Assembly (NCBI GenBank): GCA_023213395.1
Contig: CM041465.1
Coordinates: 252,442,561 to 252,506,560, forward strand
From: Cycas panzhihuaensis
Lineage: Eukaryota > Cycadophyta
DNA length: 64,000 bases
Direction of reading: 5' to 3'
Under the pieces are notes generated by a model. The model ran no database searches and had not been told where the DNA came from. It was given only the letters and a program-made list of their open reading frames with translations. The translations under genes and the position numbers were made by a program. This document shows, piece after piece, positions 1-10,130 of the stretch. Position 1 is the stretch's first letter. Every line of letters begins with the position of its first letter.

Positions 1-1750
1 TTATTTTTTAGTTTTTTAAAAATAAGGATTACATAAAAAGAAATATGCAAACAAAAGAAAGGATAATAAAATAAGAAGATTAAGGGTATAGTGGTAGTTT
101 AGGGTCTCATCAGAGCATATGAGAAGCTTTAGTAATATGTCTTAGCTCCCAAAAAGGGCTATGTAAGCCCAGGATTATCACCTTAGTTTTACCTCATTAG
201 TGAATACCCCTCAAAGATGAGACTAGGGGATTGCACCCTCAAAATGAGCCTCAATAGATGGTCCATTGAGGTAAAGGAGAGTCGTCCACGTGTGGTAAAC
301 AATGCTCAAGGATGTAGTTCACTAATCTATCAGCTTTAGTATGAAGTCCATAGGAGATATGATGAATGTCAATAAAGAAAACCTAAGCTAAGAGGGATCT
401 AATAACTATGACTAAAGAACTCAATCATGGGCAATGAATCTAGTAAACCCATATAAGTTGAGATATGACAATCTAGGAATTGCAATACAAAATGATGGAT
501 CCATGGTAGAAGTGAAGTACATCAATCAAAGGCTTTATAATGATAATGTACTCAATTTCATTATTGGTGGCTTCTAGTAGGTAAACCTTAGATCAAACCA
601 AGGTATACCTAAGGTGATCTTGAATGATCCAAGCTACAATAGAAGGTACCAGATTCCCACGACTACCCCCATCAATATAGATGATCAATGCCATAAGGAT
701 ATGCAACAACGACTTAGGATGGGGTCACTAAATGAAGGGAAATGGAGGGAATTGACAATCAATAAAAGAAGACTTACATGGGCATGTAACTTTGACTAAA
801 ACAATAGAAACTCTTAGTCTATAGGAATGACCATATGCTAGGATTACAAACTCCTCTAAAATTCACCCAAGGTAGTAGTTGTGTTAAGTGGGTTTTGATC
901 GTGATTAAAAACACAGTGGGTCTAAATAATTGGATCCAAAGGTCCTAAATAGCCCACTCATTTGGACTTAAACTATGAATCATTGGTGGGGACAATGTCA
1001 TCATATGACTTAACACAAATGCTAAGAAGGTGGTGGCAGATATACCCCCTTAAAATGTACTCTCTCTTTTTTGGGCCTTTGGGGTTTCTTTCTTCTTCCT
1101 TTTTTTTTAATAACTTTAAGAGGGTAGATACATAAGTAATTACTTGGGTAATGTGAGGTAGATGCAAAGGCAAGTCAGACCATGGGGGAACTAAAGGAAT
1201 TTTTATAGCAATAATACTTTAACAGAATGAATACCACATAGTGGGCACCTAGTGAGGATGTCAAATTATAGGATATAAGGGGCAAGTTATGTGACAATCA
1301 TGAGTGTCAAAAGTGGGTCATGCATGGAGGAGGGTCCTTTGGCTAATGGCTGTGAAGAATTAAGTTTGCTAACAATAGGGAACATATGAGAATCACCATA
1401 GGTTTCCTTATCCAAGTTGTACATATAACTAGTTAAAGCCTAGTAAAACTAGGGGGGGAAATGATAAAACAACTAGTGAAATATCATTGGGTATAAATGG
1501 TATATATGCTAATAGAAAGAGGGCCAAAATCACCTAAGGACTTAGCAATGAAATGGATAGGGTAGCATAAGATACTTAGAAGCCAATGACATGGTCTAAG
1601 GAGGTCAAAAAGCTACATAGAACTAATTTAAAGGCATAAATAAGGCATAGAAGAGAAATAGTAAAGGTAATAAAATTGGTGAGAAATGGGAGGTTAAATG
1701 GTATCTGACATGTGGAGGGCTAGTATAGGCACTAAATCAATAATAATAGT
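1..1750 (-). mobile_element. Host element E, left piece (Tat/Ogre-like Ty3/gypsy)
   Basis: This is the 3' side of the oldest retrotransposon in the window, read on the minus strand. Bases 251-694 hold its second RNase H. The rest (1-250 and 695-1745) is non-coding and matches, weakly, the regions flanking the same RNase H in elements A, B and C. The piece stops exactly where element A starts, at a 5-bp target ATAGT that reappears after A, and E resumes there. Its 3' LTR should lie left of the window. The region is AT-rich and strongly diverged, consistent with being the oldest layer. Confidence 0.8.
251..694 (-). pseudogene. Archaeal-type second RNase H (aRNH), decayed copy of element E
   Basis: The minus strand opens with Met and then IIYIDGGSRGNLVPSIVAW, the first beta strand and catalytic Asp of RNase HI of the FTDGGSRGNPGP type. 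Near the end ADRLVNYILEHCLP keeps the last catalytic Asp (the A-D-x-L motif). The middle is frameshifted. RNase H removes RNA from the RNA/DNA hybrid during reverse transcription, and Tat-lineage elements are known to carry a second, archaeal-like RNase H. Here it is a separate small ORF beside the 3' end of the element, not part of pol. The copy cannot be functional. Confidence 0.75.
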
Positions 1751-4496
1751 TGGATGCGATCTACAGGATAACCACCTAGCTACGAGAAATAGCGAGGATG
1801 ATCAATGACAGTATCAGGGTGTAGATAGAAACCTACAAGCAAGGCGAGTACCACGTAGGGCACCCCATACACTAGAGCGCGATTTTGACACCTATGGATG
1901 ATACCCAACCACCTAAGGGTGGTTCCCCACTTCAAGTAGGAAGAGGGAAGGCAAAGAGGTAGCCTCGATAGATTCTGGAGAAGAGTCCTCCCACCCTTAG
2001 ATGGCCGGAAGGGAAGGAAGAGAATCCTCAAAGGTTTCCCTATGGCAGAGGGAAACGAGTAGGAGCAAGGTAGGCAAATAGCCTATGGTTAAGACCCCCT
2101 TAGTTATTTAGCTAAGCAAAAGAAACCAAGGGAAGAGGAAAGGAGTGGGAACGATCAATCGATCCAAAGCTCCCCCCCCAAAAGTGCAACCAAGAGAAGC
2201 GAGGGTGATAAGGTACGCACAAGTAAACCAAATCAAATATGATGAGCCGAGGGAGCAAAGGCAAGGTTTACAAGCTGAAGGGAAAGACTAAGGGAAAAAC
2301 TTCCTAAAAGCCCTTTCCTAAAATAAGTACGGTATGTGAGAAATAACATACAAAATGCAGACAAAAGAGAGTTGATTCCCTTTTTCTTTTATGTTGTCTA
2401 ATTACTACTATGCAAACCTTTTCAAAAGAAAGAGAGTGAAATGAAGTAAGAGCACATACCTGGGATGAGGATGCGTCAAGCAATGACAAGCTTCCATAAG
2501 ATGTCCAAATCATTCCACGAAGTAACAGCAGAGGGTCGCAATAGGGTGAAGCATGGGGCTTCCTTACCTTCCCCGGAAAGTGACACTAAAGTGCCAAAAA
2601 AAGGAAAAGGAAAGCAATAGCAAAAAATGAAATGCTATGATAAGACACAAGTAAATACACTTACTCAGGAGAAAGAAGGGAGGAAAAGTTTCTCGCGTCC
2701 TCCTCTTACCTGTAAATAAGCGCAAAGATTCCCTTCCGGAGAAAGGGGGCTAGCAACACAAGAAGGAGCACCAAAAACATATATATATGCATATTCCAAA
2801 CTAAATCTCTATACATATATGTTAGTACTCATAAATCACAAGGTTACAACAATAAATTATAGTCAAAAATACCCAAATGGATGGTATGTAGATAGGTGAG
2901 CCTCGGAGTGACCCACCTCCCACAAAGGGCAACCCTACCCTCCCTCAAGAAGCCACAAGGCAGCGAGGGTATGGTTGTATAACTAGCTGTAAACTGGGGT
3001 AGCAAAGGTGCAAAAGAGCCCAAGGAAGTCCTCAATGAGCCGGAGTGCTATAGGAAGCAAACCAGGCCGTTGAGAGAGGGGTTGGGCTAGGAGGAGTTTC
3101 TGAGGCTTACGCATTGCCCAGACGAGAGAAATAGGCCTACAAATTAGCGTTGTAATAGGTGCAAACACTGGTTTCAACAGTTGGAAATGGTCCTCTAATC
3201 CCTTGCCCACTCCAGGGACAACACAGGGGCAAAGAGGAGGGTTTGGAGGGCAGAAGCCCCTTAGGGAGCGCAAAGGTGGTACAGAATCCACCCAACTCTA
3301 TCCCAAACCCTATGGAGTCCTCTTTGGCCATTGTCTTGGGCATGAAATGTAGGAGAAGAGGCTCAAGCAACAAAGAAAAATCAAAGAGAAAGCAAGAAAC
3401 AAACTCTTGAAACAAGGAGAGGGAAACTAGTGACAAACACACACAAATATGGGCATAAACTGAGCAAAGAAATGACTTTAAATCCATAAATACCTCGAGA
3501 GAAAGTAAGAGGCATTTACCTCTATAAAAGCCTACTGAGAAAAGGCTAGAAAACCTGAGAAAAGGCTAAAGTACAGCAAGTATAGAGCCCCTACTGAGGT
3601 GACTGAGGGAAATCTCGCTCGGGACCACTTGATCGCTCGGGCAAAGAGACCCTGGAAACTCCTCAAGGAGGCCCTCTCTGGGGCGTGCAATGAGCCGTGA
3701 GGATGTCACAGCGAAGCCTAAGGAGAGCTTGGTGCAGAGGAGTAGTTGTAGGTCCTAGAAATACAGTAGAGCAATATAAGAGAGCAGAGAGTAGGGCATT
3801 TTTCCTTTGTATTCCTTCCAAAGAGAGCCAAAAGATCTTAAAAATGAGTTAAGATGGGCTGGCATACTCAGCCATAACCCTAATCAAGTGATTAAGGCTC
3901 AGCTGATGCTAAGGTGGGTCGAAGGACACATAGCAATTCCACAATAAATGCGAGAATTACCATGGTGGTTTTAAAAAATAAAATATAATAGTCGCACCGC
4001 GGTAAACTTTGTGGTATCGTGGAAAACTTTACAGACCACAAAATTTGTCGTGGTGTGGAAACCGTAAGACCAAACTAGCCCAAATAGCGCCCAGGTCATG
4101 AGCCATGTACTCAGAGGTCGGGGGGGGCCCAAATACCCGTAGGCAAACAATTGACCAAGAGCCACAAGAAAGGCAATCATAGGACTCAAGGGTGCAACAA
4201 GGAGACCAAATGGCGATAACTCAACATACGAGTGATCGTCACATAAATCAAGTGAGTCTTAAGGGGAGTAGAGCAGACATGTGAAGTGATGTAGCCACTG
4301 GGGTGTCACATTTGCTGGGAGTGTGCCCCCGCTATAGTTGTCATAGGCTAAAGAGGTGTAGATGGTGCAAACCATCTACGAAAAACATGTAGGATGCACG
4401 TAAATACTCCTCACAAAAAGTAAAAATAAGGTGAGAAATATACCTACACTTACCTAAGTCAACCTCTTCGTATCCATTCCTGAAAGTTAGGAAACA
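1751..4496 (-). repeat. 3' LTR of element A (2746 bp)
   Basis: This stretch aligns end to end with 15034-17889. It starts TGGATGCGATCTAC and ends GAAACA on the plus strand, so on the element's own strand it reads TG...CA. Inside is CCCTTAGATGGCCGGAAGGGAA, a core also found in the LTRs of B, C and H. Near 3990-4060 there is a degenerate repeat of the type CGGTA..GCAAAGTTT. The (AT)n tract that is about 104 bp in the partner LTR is only about 10 bp here (2779-2788). Frames that read open through the LTR have no known match and I do not call them genes. Confidence 0.92.
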
Positions 4497-4910
4497 CTGC
4501 CCCCTTGGCAGTAGAGCCTCACCGTTCAGAAGCATGGTGTGATGGCGAATGCTAGAAACACAACTGTCAGTACCATATATGCATGTATATATATAAATCA
4601 TGACCATAACAGGAGTCAAGGGTGTCAGTGAGTGTCATGGCAGAACACGTAGATACAAGGATACAAGTGGAGACCACATAGGGGCTGCCCCCCATCGCAA
4701 AAAGATGCAAGATGAGAAGGATGAGGGGGCTGCTCCCCATCGTAAAACGATGCAAGAGATGTGCATGATCGAGTAGAAGAAATAAGTCAACAAAACGGGT
4801 AGTCACCATAGTTTAACCTCATTAGCGGCTAACTTTTGAAGGTGTGAATAGATCGCAAGATGATGTGTATGATGGCCTAGGACTCGGGTGACAGAACAGC
4901 CGGACAAGTC
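4497..4910 (-). other. Purine tract and 3' untranslated region of element A
   Basis: On the minus strand AAGGGGGCAG lies directly against the LTR start, where the plus-strand primer (polypurine tract) belongs. The rest, to the stop of the second RNase H, is shared with elements B (24570-24868) and C (31738-32159), including GCGATGGCGA-type sequence and a short AT-dinucleotide run. I see no coding signal. Confidence 0.65.
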
Positions 4911-5330
4911 TCAGGGGCAGTCAGTAAGAAGAGGGAGGCAACGCTCAAGGATGAGGTGAACAAGACTATCCACCTCAACGTTGAGGGCCTGAGGAATGTG
5001 TCGAATGTCAACAGACTAAAAACAGCCGTAAGAGACCGGCAACAAAGTGAGGGCTCTCAAGTGGGGGCATCACACCTGGTAAACCTGAGTGAGATGGGAC
5101 ACCACAACTTGGGAGTCGCAAAGCAAAATTATAGATCCGTGATGGAAATGGAGTACATCGGTGAGCGCCTCAATAACCCGCCGTGTACTCGCCTTCATTA
5201 TTGGTAGCCCTGTGGAGGAAGACCTGTGAGCGAGGGAAGTCATGTCCCAAGAGTCGCAAGAATCCATGCAATGCACAGAAGGTCCAACGTTACCGCGACT
5301 TCCGCCGTCAGTAAAAATATAGAGAGACAT
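4911..5330 (-). pseudogene. Archaeal-type second RNase H (aRNH) of element A
   Basis: Met is followed at once by SLYIFTDGGSRGN (first catalytic Asp). Then come LLCDSQVVVSHLTQVYQV (third catalytic residue and the helix after it) and IRHIPQALNVEVDSLV (last catalytic Asp), ending in TGA. Length about 140 codons, a bare RNase HI domain. The Glu-bearing NNEAEY motif seen in copy B is lost to a frameshift, and two in-frame stops follow YQV. It lies about 3.7 kb beyond the integrase stop, separated from it by a gene on the other strand, so it would need its own start. The same Met, spacing and stop are visible in C. Role inferred: RNA removal during reverse transcription. Confidence 0.85.
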
Positions 5331-6566
5331 GGGCGACAGAAAAAGTCCTAGTAATAATAAGCAATAATGAAATGAAAAGAGGCTCGAAAGGTAAGCAATA
5401 AATGGCCATGAAAGGTAGGAGGACCTAGCAATGAGGCTACCCAAGTACGAGAGCAAGCTATCCGACCACTGCTTGAGAGTGGATAGAAAAAGGGCACCCT
5501 AGGGCACCAAAGGTTACTTCAGAAAGCAAAACATGCCTCCGAACAGGGGGAGCGTTCCCTCTAGAGGCCCTAGGGGCAAGAAAGAGCTGCAGAAATGGGT
5601 CTAAGATGGCAAAATGAGCCAAACGAGTATAAACTCAAGCATACACGGGGGTGGCACACAAAACAAGATGAAAGGCCCCTGGAAAAAAATGCATTGACAG
5701 GGGGGCATAAATGCATCTGCAAGAAAGAGCGAAACGAAGGCAATGGAAGCGCAACGAGAGACAGGGCCAGAAAGCAAAGGTGATCGGGGATACGACATGG
5801 TCTAGAGGGCTATCACGAGAGCTAAAACGGAGACAGTGCCCGTCGAGGCCCCCGTCTATATAAGAAAACTTGACGGAAAATAAATTATTTTCACAGTGCT
5901 CGAGAGAATCCAGAGCCATTCCCTTACGCAACGGAGCGCCACCCAACTTCGGAGGCATGCGGAGGGAGATCAGACCGTTGGATCGGAGCGAGGAGACAGC
6001 CGTCGAGACCGTAGGAACGAGATGACGACGGCTAGGCCAGATCCAGTGAGTGGATCCTATAAAACCTAACCCATCTAATGATTTTAATTTTGCTATTTTT
6101 TGTGTTTTTAATATAGATTTTTAGGCCCCATATGGGCGAAAAATGCCCTCTCAGAGTCCAAATCGACTCCAAAGAGGCGGGACTGGGGCATTAGGCAGCC
6201 CTGGTCCCGGTGGGCCCCACTGGGGCCCACCCAGAAGAATTTTTTTTGCTTTTTTGGGTAGAAAACCCCCCCTCTTGGGAGGGTGTAGTTCGCACCATGG
6301 CAAAAATCATGATGCCGAGATCTTTGTTGCGGGGCCCCAATCACCGCAGGACCCAAGCCAAACTCTGCGGTACCATGAAGTTTAGCGCAGTGCAAAGGCA
6401 ACACTACGGAAAAAATAAGATAGGGGCCTGAGGGGCCCCAAATCTCAATCAGATGGAATCGAGAGATAGCCTCGAGGCCGAGAGGTGAGTGTAAGCTAGG
6501 TTCGACTAGTTTTTGTGGTGCTCGTGTCGTGATCATGTAGACAACTGCGAGAACATAGAGATTGTG
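5331..6566 (+). promoter_or_regulatory. Divergent spacer between aRNH and PMD gene, element A
   Basis: This is about 1.2 kb with no supported coding frame. It separates the minus-strand RNase H from the plus-strand PMD gene. Two blocks are conserved in A, B and C: CGAGTATAAACTC (5624-5636) and, 233 bp further, TATATAAG (5857-5864). After 6060 there is a T-rich stretch, a GC-rich stretch with GGGCCCC repeats, and a degenerate motif ATGAAGTTTAGCGCAG-like that resembles repeats within the LTRs. The open frames at 6143-6431 here change phase between copies and I do not treat them as genes. Confidence 0.55.
5857..5864 (+). promoter_or_regulatory. TATA box of the antisense PMD gene, element A
   Basis: TATATAAG follows a GC-rich GGCCCCCG(T/C)C block. 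The same block and box occur at 25857-25865 (B) and 33124-33132 (C), always on the strand of the PMD gene and about 680-710 bp before its first conserved Met. Promoter function is inferred from position, sequence and conservation. Confidence 0.6.
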
Positions 6567-8419
6567 ATGTTAAGTTTCATAGAGATGATGACTCAGGAGG
6601 ACAAGGGAGTCCTACGGAGATGTGGCCTGATGAAGGTCATGAGGATGCCTCAAGATATATCGCACTGCAGGCTATTGATTAACATCGTGTCACACCAGGA
6701 TCTGAGGAGGCACGCTTCCACCTATCCTGTGTAGGATACGTGATGCTGACACCGAGGGATATTAGATGACACCGGGAGTGCCAGCAATTGGGAGGCCGGT
6801 AGCACTAGGAGCGCTGCCTAGCAATGAGGTAGTGCACAGGGAGGTGGCAACATTCTTCACTAGGGTAAATAGATGGGAAAGGAGAGGGATTCCTCTCCAG
6901 GCTATGGTCATGTCAAGGATTCCTCGGGTGAGGAAATTGATTACACTGTACATTCTGTTCCAGGTTTCCCAGAAATAGAACTATAGGGACATCCCTGGGG
7001 GATGGATGAATGGAATGCACCGATGCGAGGCAGGCGAGAGGATGGACTGGGTCACCCTAATAGCGGTGAACCTCATCGCACAGCTAGACACCATCAGGGT
7101 AGCAGGCAAGGGAGGATTGTCATATAGCACATTGTTACAGTGTTAGTTTTTTTATCATTTTGGGGTAGTGGCACCAGCAGGGGGACCATACCCTATTACA
7201 GAGTGGGCCCCGAGGGTCCACAAATGGCAGGCTAGACTAAGAGGGACAGATGACCAGGCCCACATCTGACGCCTGGGAGGCTACATCACTGGACCTCCTC
7301 ACCATGATGGACTATATAGCAGATCCATACAGGGCAGTGAGGTGGGACAGCAATGATGAGGCAGGTGGAGTTGGGGTACTCCCAAGAGACGACGATGTTG
7401 AAGATGGGTGTGATGGGGCCAGCCCATCACGATCTACAAGAGAGGCAGGTCCATCAGGGACAGCAGGTGGGGGAGCAGGGCCATCTGGGATTACCGGCAG
7501 AGAGGCAGGCCCATCAGAGTCATGAGGAGAGTAGGGAGGCAAAGGACACTGGCTCACAGGCTACTGGATCGTGAGGAGATCCGGTGGTGACTAGAGAGCC
7601 AGTTCTAGAGAGGAGAGAGGCCCTAGTAGAGGAGGTACTAGAGGAGGAGGTGCCAGCAGTTGGTGGAGCACTGAGGGGAGGCCGCCGAGTCGAGGAGCTA
7701 CCGCCGCACTGTGAGACATAGCCATTTCCTGTCATCGTTTGATTGCCACATACACATGTAATTTGATTTTGTTTTGATTTAATATCCATAGACATGTACT
7801 GATACATGGCATGCTGGATCGCAGGTACCGCAGAGATTCTGCAGTTGGTGGAGGCGATGGTGAGGGAGATGTTTTCTCAAGTGTACGCAGAGGGGCAGCC
7901 ACCTATCCAGGCTGAGGATGTACCCAGATCAGCCAGTGCCCACATGGCAGCATTCGCCCCATTGGCGAGGGCAAGGCATATATAGGCTGCAGAGTCCCAG
8001 GAGTATATAGCATCTGTGGGACAACAATGAGAGTCGGACGAGACTCAAGCAAGCGAGATGCATCAGAGTCGCAGCATGACTCTCGAGGCTCAGGGAGGAG
8101 CAGGCGGAGATGTAGAGAGTAGGATTTAGATAGTAATCCTAGAGGAGCATCTCTGAGGAGTGGAGGGTGAGAGAGATCGTATCCAGGCCCAATACGATCA
8201 AATGGTGGATCAAGTGGCATCGAGGTCGAGCTGCAGCAGATACATACCCACATAACGGCGACGACACCAAGGAGGCCACGTGATGAGGGGAGCGAGGCAA
8301 GGAGCTTGCAGAGACCTGTGAGGAGCCCTGAGGATGTGGTCCCCAGGAGAGGGATCACACCAACCAGGAGATGGTGTCCCAAGAGCAGGGCAATAGTAGG
8401 ATAGGATGCATACATTTGA
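6567..8419 (+). pseudogene. Antisense PMD-like gene of element A, spliced, decayed
   Basis: This gene runs opposite to gag-pol. It starts MLSFIEMMTQEDKGVLRRCG. It continues through the plant mobile domain pattern (a position equivalent to ALVERW..ETHTFHLP..EMT.TL.D...LLGLP, here LLINIVSHQDLRRHASTY and then VPAIGRPVALGALPSNEVV after a frameshift). Next is DATSLDLLTMMDYIADPYRAVRW-like sequence, an AGPSG-rich low-complexity linker, an intron, a helical tail starting EILQLVEAMVREMFS, and TGA. PMD proteins occur in host genes (MAIN/MAIL family) and in transposons; their molecular role in elements is not settled. At least two frameshifts and several stops inactivate this copy. Its 3' end faces the integrase stop across about 580 bp. 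Confidence 0.75.
7711..7824 (+). other. Intron of the antisense PMD gene, element A
   Basis: The donor GTGAGACA follows CCGCACT and brings an immediate stop if unspliced. The interior is T-rich and the acceptor is ATCGCAG followed by GTACCGC. B (108 bp) and C (113 bp) have an intron at the same place with donors GTGAGA and acceptors GACAG and TTTGCAG. Splicing joins the linker to the coiled-coil tail. Confidence 0.65.
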
Positions 8420-8997
8420 TTTGTTATTGATAGGGGAAAGCACGGGCCTCTAGGGGGTCACATGTATAGAGTCATATGATTGTACCCCCCCTATAAGGAT
8501 ACCAGCTTCCCATAGAGGATATACCATGCCATATGTATGACATGATACATGATTTCGATGTATATATATAAACGGGGTAATTGGTGCCCCATTTTGATAT
8601 GTATGTTTTATTATGTGATGCACGTATTTCCTTCCATGCATGGCCATATACCTAATAGGAGCATACACGACCACCATGCATAGAGGTAATAGACATATGT
8701 AGGGTTAGGAAATAGGGTGACATGCATGTCCACGGAGCAGCATAGCAGAATATGCAAAGGAAATACCAAGCGAGAGGGGGAGTAACGATACTCTAGAGCA
8801 TCATCCTAACTAGGGGATACCCAAATAGGAGGACAAGGTCCCAAAGGAAATGGGAATAAGGGTTCCACGGGAGGAACCAGAAGGAAACAAAAGAGGCCAT
8901 CCTAAATCATCATTCCACCCGTGGCTGGGAGGAACGGGAACGATCCTAAGATGGTAGTTTAAGCTCATTTCAGAGCGGGGATGAGGTGACGGCAAGG
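8420..8997. other. Convergent spacer with hairpin unit, element A
   Basis: The spacer lies between the 3' end of the PMD gene and the integrase stop. It includes a short AT tract (8560-8575) and, near 8900-8980, an inverted-repeat unit: a TCCTAAATC arm, inner CCACCCGTGGCTGGG, and a GATCCTAAGATGG arm followed by GGTAGTTTAAGCTC. B carries this unit three times in tandem, and C and E have related copies. A possible role as shared 3' end or transcript terminator is inference only. Confidence 0.5.
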
Positions 8998-10130
8998 TCA
9001 TGAGTAAAATTTCTTAAGGAATTTCCCATTAATAGCTTTCTCGAATTCAAGACCCTCCAGGGTGGCAATCCTATAAGCGCCATTACCGAGGCTCTCGATA
9101 ATGACAATGGGGCCAACCTATCTGGGTTTGAATTTGGTTAAACAGTCATGAAGGTACTCTAATTTGAGGACATGGTCCCAGGAAACAAAGGACAGGAATG
9201 AAGATGTTTATCATAGGTCCTTTGTGAGTGAGCTTTGGATGTCAGGTTAGCATGGTAGGTGGCTAAATGTCTCTCATCCAAAGCTTCGAGGTCTAGGAGA
9301 CGAGCCTAGCAGATCGACTCCTCATCGACGAGACCCCGAAGAGAAACTCACAAGGAAGGGATCTCCACTTCCAATGGGAGTATCGCCTCGGTACTGTAAA
9401 CCAGGGAGAATGGGATCATTCCTGTGGTAGAGCAGATAGAGGTGCGGTAAGCCCACAAAGCAGAAAAGAGTTGAAGGTACTAGTCCCTTTGAGACTGAGT
9501 GACAGTTTTCTTTAGGATATTAATGAGAGTCTTGTTGAATGACTCTACCTGATCATTTGCTTGGGGGTAGTAAGAAGAAGACGTTTTCTGAGAGATTTTG
9601 AATTTCTCACAAAGCTCATCCATCTCCTTGTTACAAAAGCGAGTTCCATTGTCGCTGATTAGACGCCGTGAACTCAAACTAGAATTATGTGCTAGTAAAC
9701 GAAGGTAGCTATCATTTTACTAGGAGTAGTAACTAGAGGAATGGCCTCCACCTATTTGGTGAAGTATTCCGTAGCAGTCAAGATAAACTTATACTGTGAT
9801 GAAGAAGGTGGAGAGATAGCCCCGGTGAGGTCTAGCCCCCACTGACCGAAAGGCCACGAAGATATGATGGGGTGAAGGGCCTTAGAAGGCACATGGGAGA
9901 TATTAGCATGTTCCTGACATCGCCGACATCTCAGGGCGAAAGCGTGGGCGTCCTTAAAGAGGGACGGCCAAAAGTAACCCATACGGAGGATCCTCTGGGC
10001 TATAGACTGGCCTCCATAAATACCATGGTGGCATTCACGGAGTATTTGGTTAGCTTCATCGGTAATGACATAGCAGAGGAGGATCCCATCGAAGGACCTC
10101 TTGTATAATACTTCATCAATGAGGAATTAT
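8998..10130 (-). pseudogene. Integrase of element A
   Basis: From the right, FLIDEVLYKRS opens the zinc-binding HHCC region (YHHGIYGG..., then CRRCQEHAN). The core follows: GLDLTGAISPP (first Asp), LISDNGTRFCNKEMDELCEKF (second Asp), NDQVESFNKTLINILKK (Glu). The C-terminal part has a GPF/WVGPFIV-like fold-back (degenerate) and ends EKAINGKFLKKFYS before TGA. This is the usual end of Tat/Athila integrases with no chromodomain. Integrase inserts the cDNA into nuclear DNA. Stops lie in the core (one after EYFTK) and there is a frameshift after the first Asp block. The DDE residues are visible but on different frames. Confidence 0.85.

Noticed and set aside
2844-3487. Overlapping open frames in the LTR of A, recurring at 16224-16789
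   Set aside because: They recur because the LTRs are copies of each other. Phase changes between the copies and there is no recognisable domain.
6143-6536. Open frames on both strands before the PMD gene of A
   Set aside because: Not in phase in B or C. The zone is GC-rich repeats of promoter type.
6485-6540. GTGAGTGTAAG followed by TGTAG, looking like a second intron of the PMD gene
   Set aside because: The interval is about 55 bp (about 45 bp in C), shorter than normal plant introns, and the site is not kept in B.
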